The position numbers and the translations under genes are program-made. DNA of 64,000 nt. It comes from Euwallacea fornicatus. Lineage: Eukaryota; Arthropoda; Insecta; Coleoptera; Curculionidae. This document shows, in pieces, positions 62,215 to 64,000 of the stretch. Positions within the stretch are counted from its first letter, which is position 1, and each line of letters starts with the position of its first letter. The notes under the pieces are model-generated. The model was not told the DNA's origin, ran no database searches, and saw only the letters and a list, made by a program, of their open reading frames with translations. The stretch spans positions 434,001-498,000 of the forward strand of contig NW_027096019.1 of NCBI RefSeq assembly GCF_040115645.1, in the 5' to 3' direction.

Positions 62215-63956
62215 AGAGCTCGTCGAGGTGATTCTGTGGTCAAATTTTGAAGGTAGTTGGAGCTCATTTGCCGAAGTTACGGAGGTTCAAAACTTGAAAA
62301 GTCACGAAAGATGTGTGTTTGTGCACATAAATTACTCGTTTTCTAGAAAACTCACCAAGATACAATGAGGCCTTATTAGTCGTGTTAAAGTGCTCGTCGA
62401 GGTGATTCTGTGGTCAAATTTTGAAGCTATTTGGAGCTCATTTGCCGAAGTTACGGAGGTTCGAATCTTGAAAGGTCACGAGAGATGTGTGTTTGTGCAC
62501 ATAAATTACTCGTTTCTAGAAAACTCACCTAGATACAATGAAGCCTTATGAGTCATGATGAAGAGCTCGTCGAGGTGATTCTATGATCAATTTTTTAAGC
62601 AATTTGAAGCACATTTGCCGAAGTTACGGAGGTTCAAAACTTGAAAAGTCACGAAAGAAGTGTGTTTGAGCACATAAATTACTCGTTTTCTGGAAAACTC
62701 ACCAAGATACAATGAAGCCTTATTTGTCATGTTAAAGAGCTCGTCGAGGTGATTCTGTGGTCCAATTTTGAAGGTAGTTGGAGCTGATTTGCCGAAGTTA
62801 CGTAGGTTCAAAGCTTGAAAAGTCACGAGAGATGTGTGTTTGTGCACATAAATTACTCGTTTCTAGAAAACTCACCTAGATACAATGAAGCCTTATGAGT
62901 CATGATGAAGAGCTCGTCGAGGTGATTTTATGATCAATTTTTTAAGCAATTTGAAGCACATTTGCCGAAGTTACGGAGGTTCAAAGCTTGAAAAGTCACG
63001 AAAGATGTGTGTTTGTGCACATAAATTACTCGTTTTCTAGAAAACTCACCAAGATACAATGAAGCCTTATGAGTCATGATGAAGAACTCACCGAAATGAT
63101 TCTATGATCAATTTTTTAAGCAATTTGAAGCACATTTGCCGAAGTTACGGAGGTTCAAAATTTGAAAAGTCACGAAAGAAGTGTGTTTGTGCACATAAAT
63201 TACTCGTTTTCTGGAAAACTCACCAAGATACAATGAGGCCTTATTAGTCTTTTTAAAGTGCTCGTCGAGGTGATTCTGCGGTCAAATTTTGAAGGTATTT
63301 GAAGCTCATTTGCCGAAGTTACGGAGGTTCAAATCTTGAAAAGTCACGAAAGATGTGTGTTTGAGCAAATAAATTACTCGTTTATAGAAAACTCAGCAAG
63401 ATACAATGAAGCCTTATGAGTCATGATGAAGAGCTCAAGGAGATGATTCTATGATCAATTTTTTAAGCAATTTGAAGCACATTTGCCGAAGTTACGGAGG
63501 TTCAAAGCTTGAAAAGTCACGAAAGATGTGTGTTTGTGCACATAAATTACTCGTTTTCTAAAAAACTCACCAAGATACAATGAAGCCTTATGAGTCATGA
63601 TGAAGAACTCACCGAGATGATTCTATGATCAATTTTTTAAGCAATTTGAAGCACATTTGCAGAAGTTACGGAGGTTCAAAACTTGAAAAGTCACGAAGGA
63701 AGTGTGTTTGAGCACATAAATTACTCGTTTTCTGGAAAACTCACCAAGATACAATGAAGCCTTATTTGTCATGTTAAAGAGCTCGTCGAGGTGATTCTGT
63801 GGTAAAATTTTGAAGGTATTTGAAGCTCATTTGCCGAAGTTACGGAGGTTCAAATCTTGAAAGGTTACGAGAGATGTGTGTTTGTGCACATAAATTACTC
63901 GTTTTCTAGAAATCTCAGAAAGATACAATGAAGCCTTATTTGTCATGTTAAAGAGC

Positions 63957-64000
63957 TCGTCGAGGTGATTCTGTGGTAAAATTTTGAAGGTATTTGAAGC
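63957..64000 (+). repeat. Partial monomer at the right window edge
   Basis: The last register mark 'tcgtcgagg' is at 63,957, and the window stops 44 bp into an A copy of the 'ggtaaaattttgaaggtatttg' kind. On the left, bases 1-6 are likewise the end of a cut monomer. The array therefore continues on both sides. Confidence 0.95.

Larger units (their letters stand above)
1..64000. repeat. Satellite DNA array, ~174-bp monomer, head to tail across the entire window
   Basis: Using 'tcgtcgagg' as phase mark, copies start at 7, 181, 354 and 530, giving steps of 174, 173 and 176 bp, and the same register continues to the last partial copy at 63,957. Distances between marker variants are whole multiples of ~173.4-174.1 bp everywhere I measured, so about 368 full copies are present. 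All copies point the same way; I saw no inversion, no gap and no unrelated sequence. One consensus copy counted by hand has 66 G/C in 174 bp. Satellites of nucleosome length in long uninterrupted arrays are typical of plant and animal centromeres (Arabidopsis 178 bp, Rhynchospora Tyba 172 bp, primate alpha 171 bp). The repeat itself is certain; centromeric location and plant origin are inference. Confidence 0.98.
30364..64000. repeat. Array Domain II: interleaved A and B monomers
   Basis: B-type copies occur throughout, about every second to fourth monomer. Four head forms are seen: 'aactcaccgagatg', 'gctcgtcgaggtg', 'gctcaaggagatg' and 'gcgcgtcgaggtg' (the last often followed by 'attttatg'). 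The A copies here often carry 'ggttacgag' or 'ggtcacgag', 'gtgcaaataaa', and the junctions 'cacctaaatac' or 'aaatctcagaaag/ggaag'. The deletion 'cgtttctag' is common. Higher-order units are listed separately. No gene or unrelated element was seen. Confidence 0.85.

Noticed and set aside
62587..62847. 86-codon open frame on the - strand
   Set aside because: It spans about one and a half monomers, and the translation repeats itself at the monomer period. It is a by-product of a 174-bp unit being a multiple of three, not a gene.
1..64000. CRISPR array
   Set aside because: The repeat unit is ~174 bp with no unique spacers. Every base between any two marks belongs to the same repeated monomer.
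1..64000. Large repetitive protein gene (for example a surface or silk-like protein)
   Set aside because: A 174-bp unit is in frame (58 codons), but stops occur in all frames in nearly every copy and one- to two-base indels between copies break any frame.
1..64000. Human or primate alpha satellite (171 bp)
   Set aside because: Similar unit length only. No CENP-B box was found, and the monomer does not look like the alpha consensus.
1..64000. Firm assignment to Rhynchospora Tyba or Arabidopsis 178-bp satellite
   Set aside because: The size fits both, but the sequence clearly differs from the Arabidopsis repeat as I know it, and I cannot confirm Tyba without a database comparison.
1..64000. 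tRNA, rRNA, telomere repeat or replication origin
   Set aside because: No cloverleaf, rRNA core motif or TTTAGGG/TTAGGG run was seen, and no origin consensus can be supported from the monomer.

Overview
The whole 64 kb window is one tandem array of satellite DNA. About 368 copies of a ~174-bp monomer (seen range about 172-176 bp, 38% G+C by hand count of one consensus copy) run head to tail on one strand from the first base to the last. I saw no gene, RNA gene, transposon, inversion or unique spacer. The monomer size (about one nucleosome plus linker), the higher-order repeat structure and the complete lack of other sequence point to centromeric or other constitutive heterochromatin of a eukaryote, more likely a flowering plant than an animal. 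The species cannot be named from the sequence. The 172-bp Tyba satellite of holocentric Rhynchospora is one known plant family of the right size to compare, but I do not recognise the sequence with certainty.

Layout. Domain I (1 to about 22,618) holds only type A monomers, including a longer variant (176 bp where measured) marked by 'cttaactgtg' that is not seen after about 22.1 kb. It is built from nested tandem duplications of 13, 9, 14, 10 and 11 monomers (2,263, 1,563, 2,433, 1,738 and 1,915 bp). At 22,619 a second type, B, appears. It differs from A by 11-15 substitutions, all inside a 62-bp block. A transition zone (about 22.6-30.4 kb) mixes A, early B forms and a local variant reading 'ttacgtagg'. 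Domain II (about 30.4-64 kb) interleaves A and B monomers. It carries a one-base deletion in the central palindrome ('cgtttctag'), first seen near 24.84 kb, and has its own higher-order units of 5, 7, 10, 15 and 21 monomers (868, 1,214, 1,735, 2,602 and 3,644 bp). A composite block at about 27.84-35.12 kb recurs at about 49.19-57.16 kb, roughly 22 kb away.

How it works as a whole. There is no coding content. The sequence records repeated unequal exchange and conversion between sister copies: in-phase duplications, gains and losses of whole monomers, and monomers that join an A part to a B part. Within the monomer, three features stand out as possible functional or structural elements: a near-invariant box 'ttgccgaagttacgg', a 14-bp perfect palindrome 'gttttctagaaaac', and TTGAA-like motifs spaced about 10 bp apart. 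Any role in kinetochore chromatin or nucleosome positioning is inference. Boundaries given as 'about' were read by eye and may be off by tens of bases, because neighbouring monomers are almost identical there.
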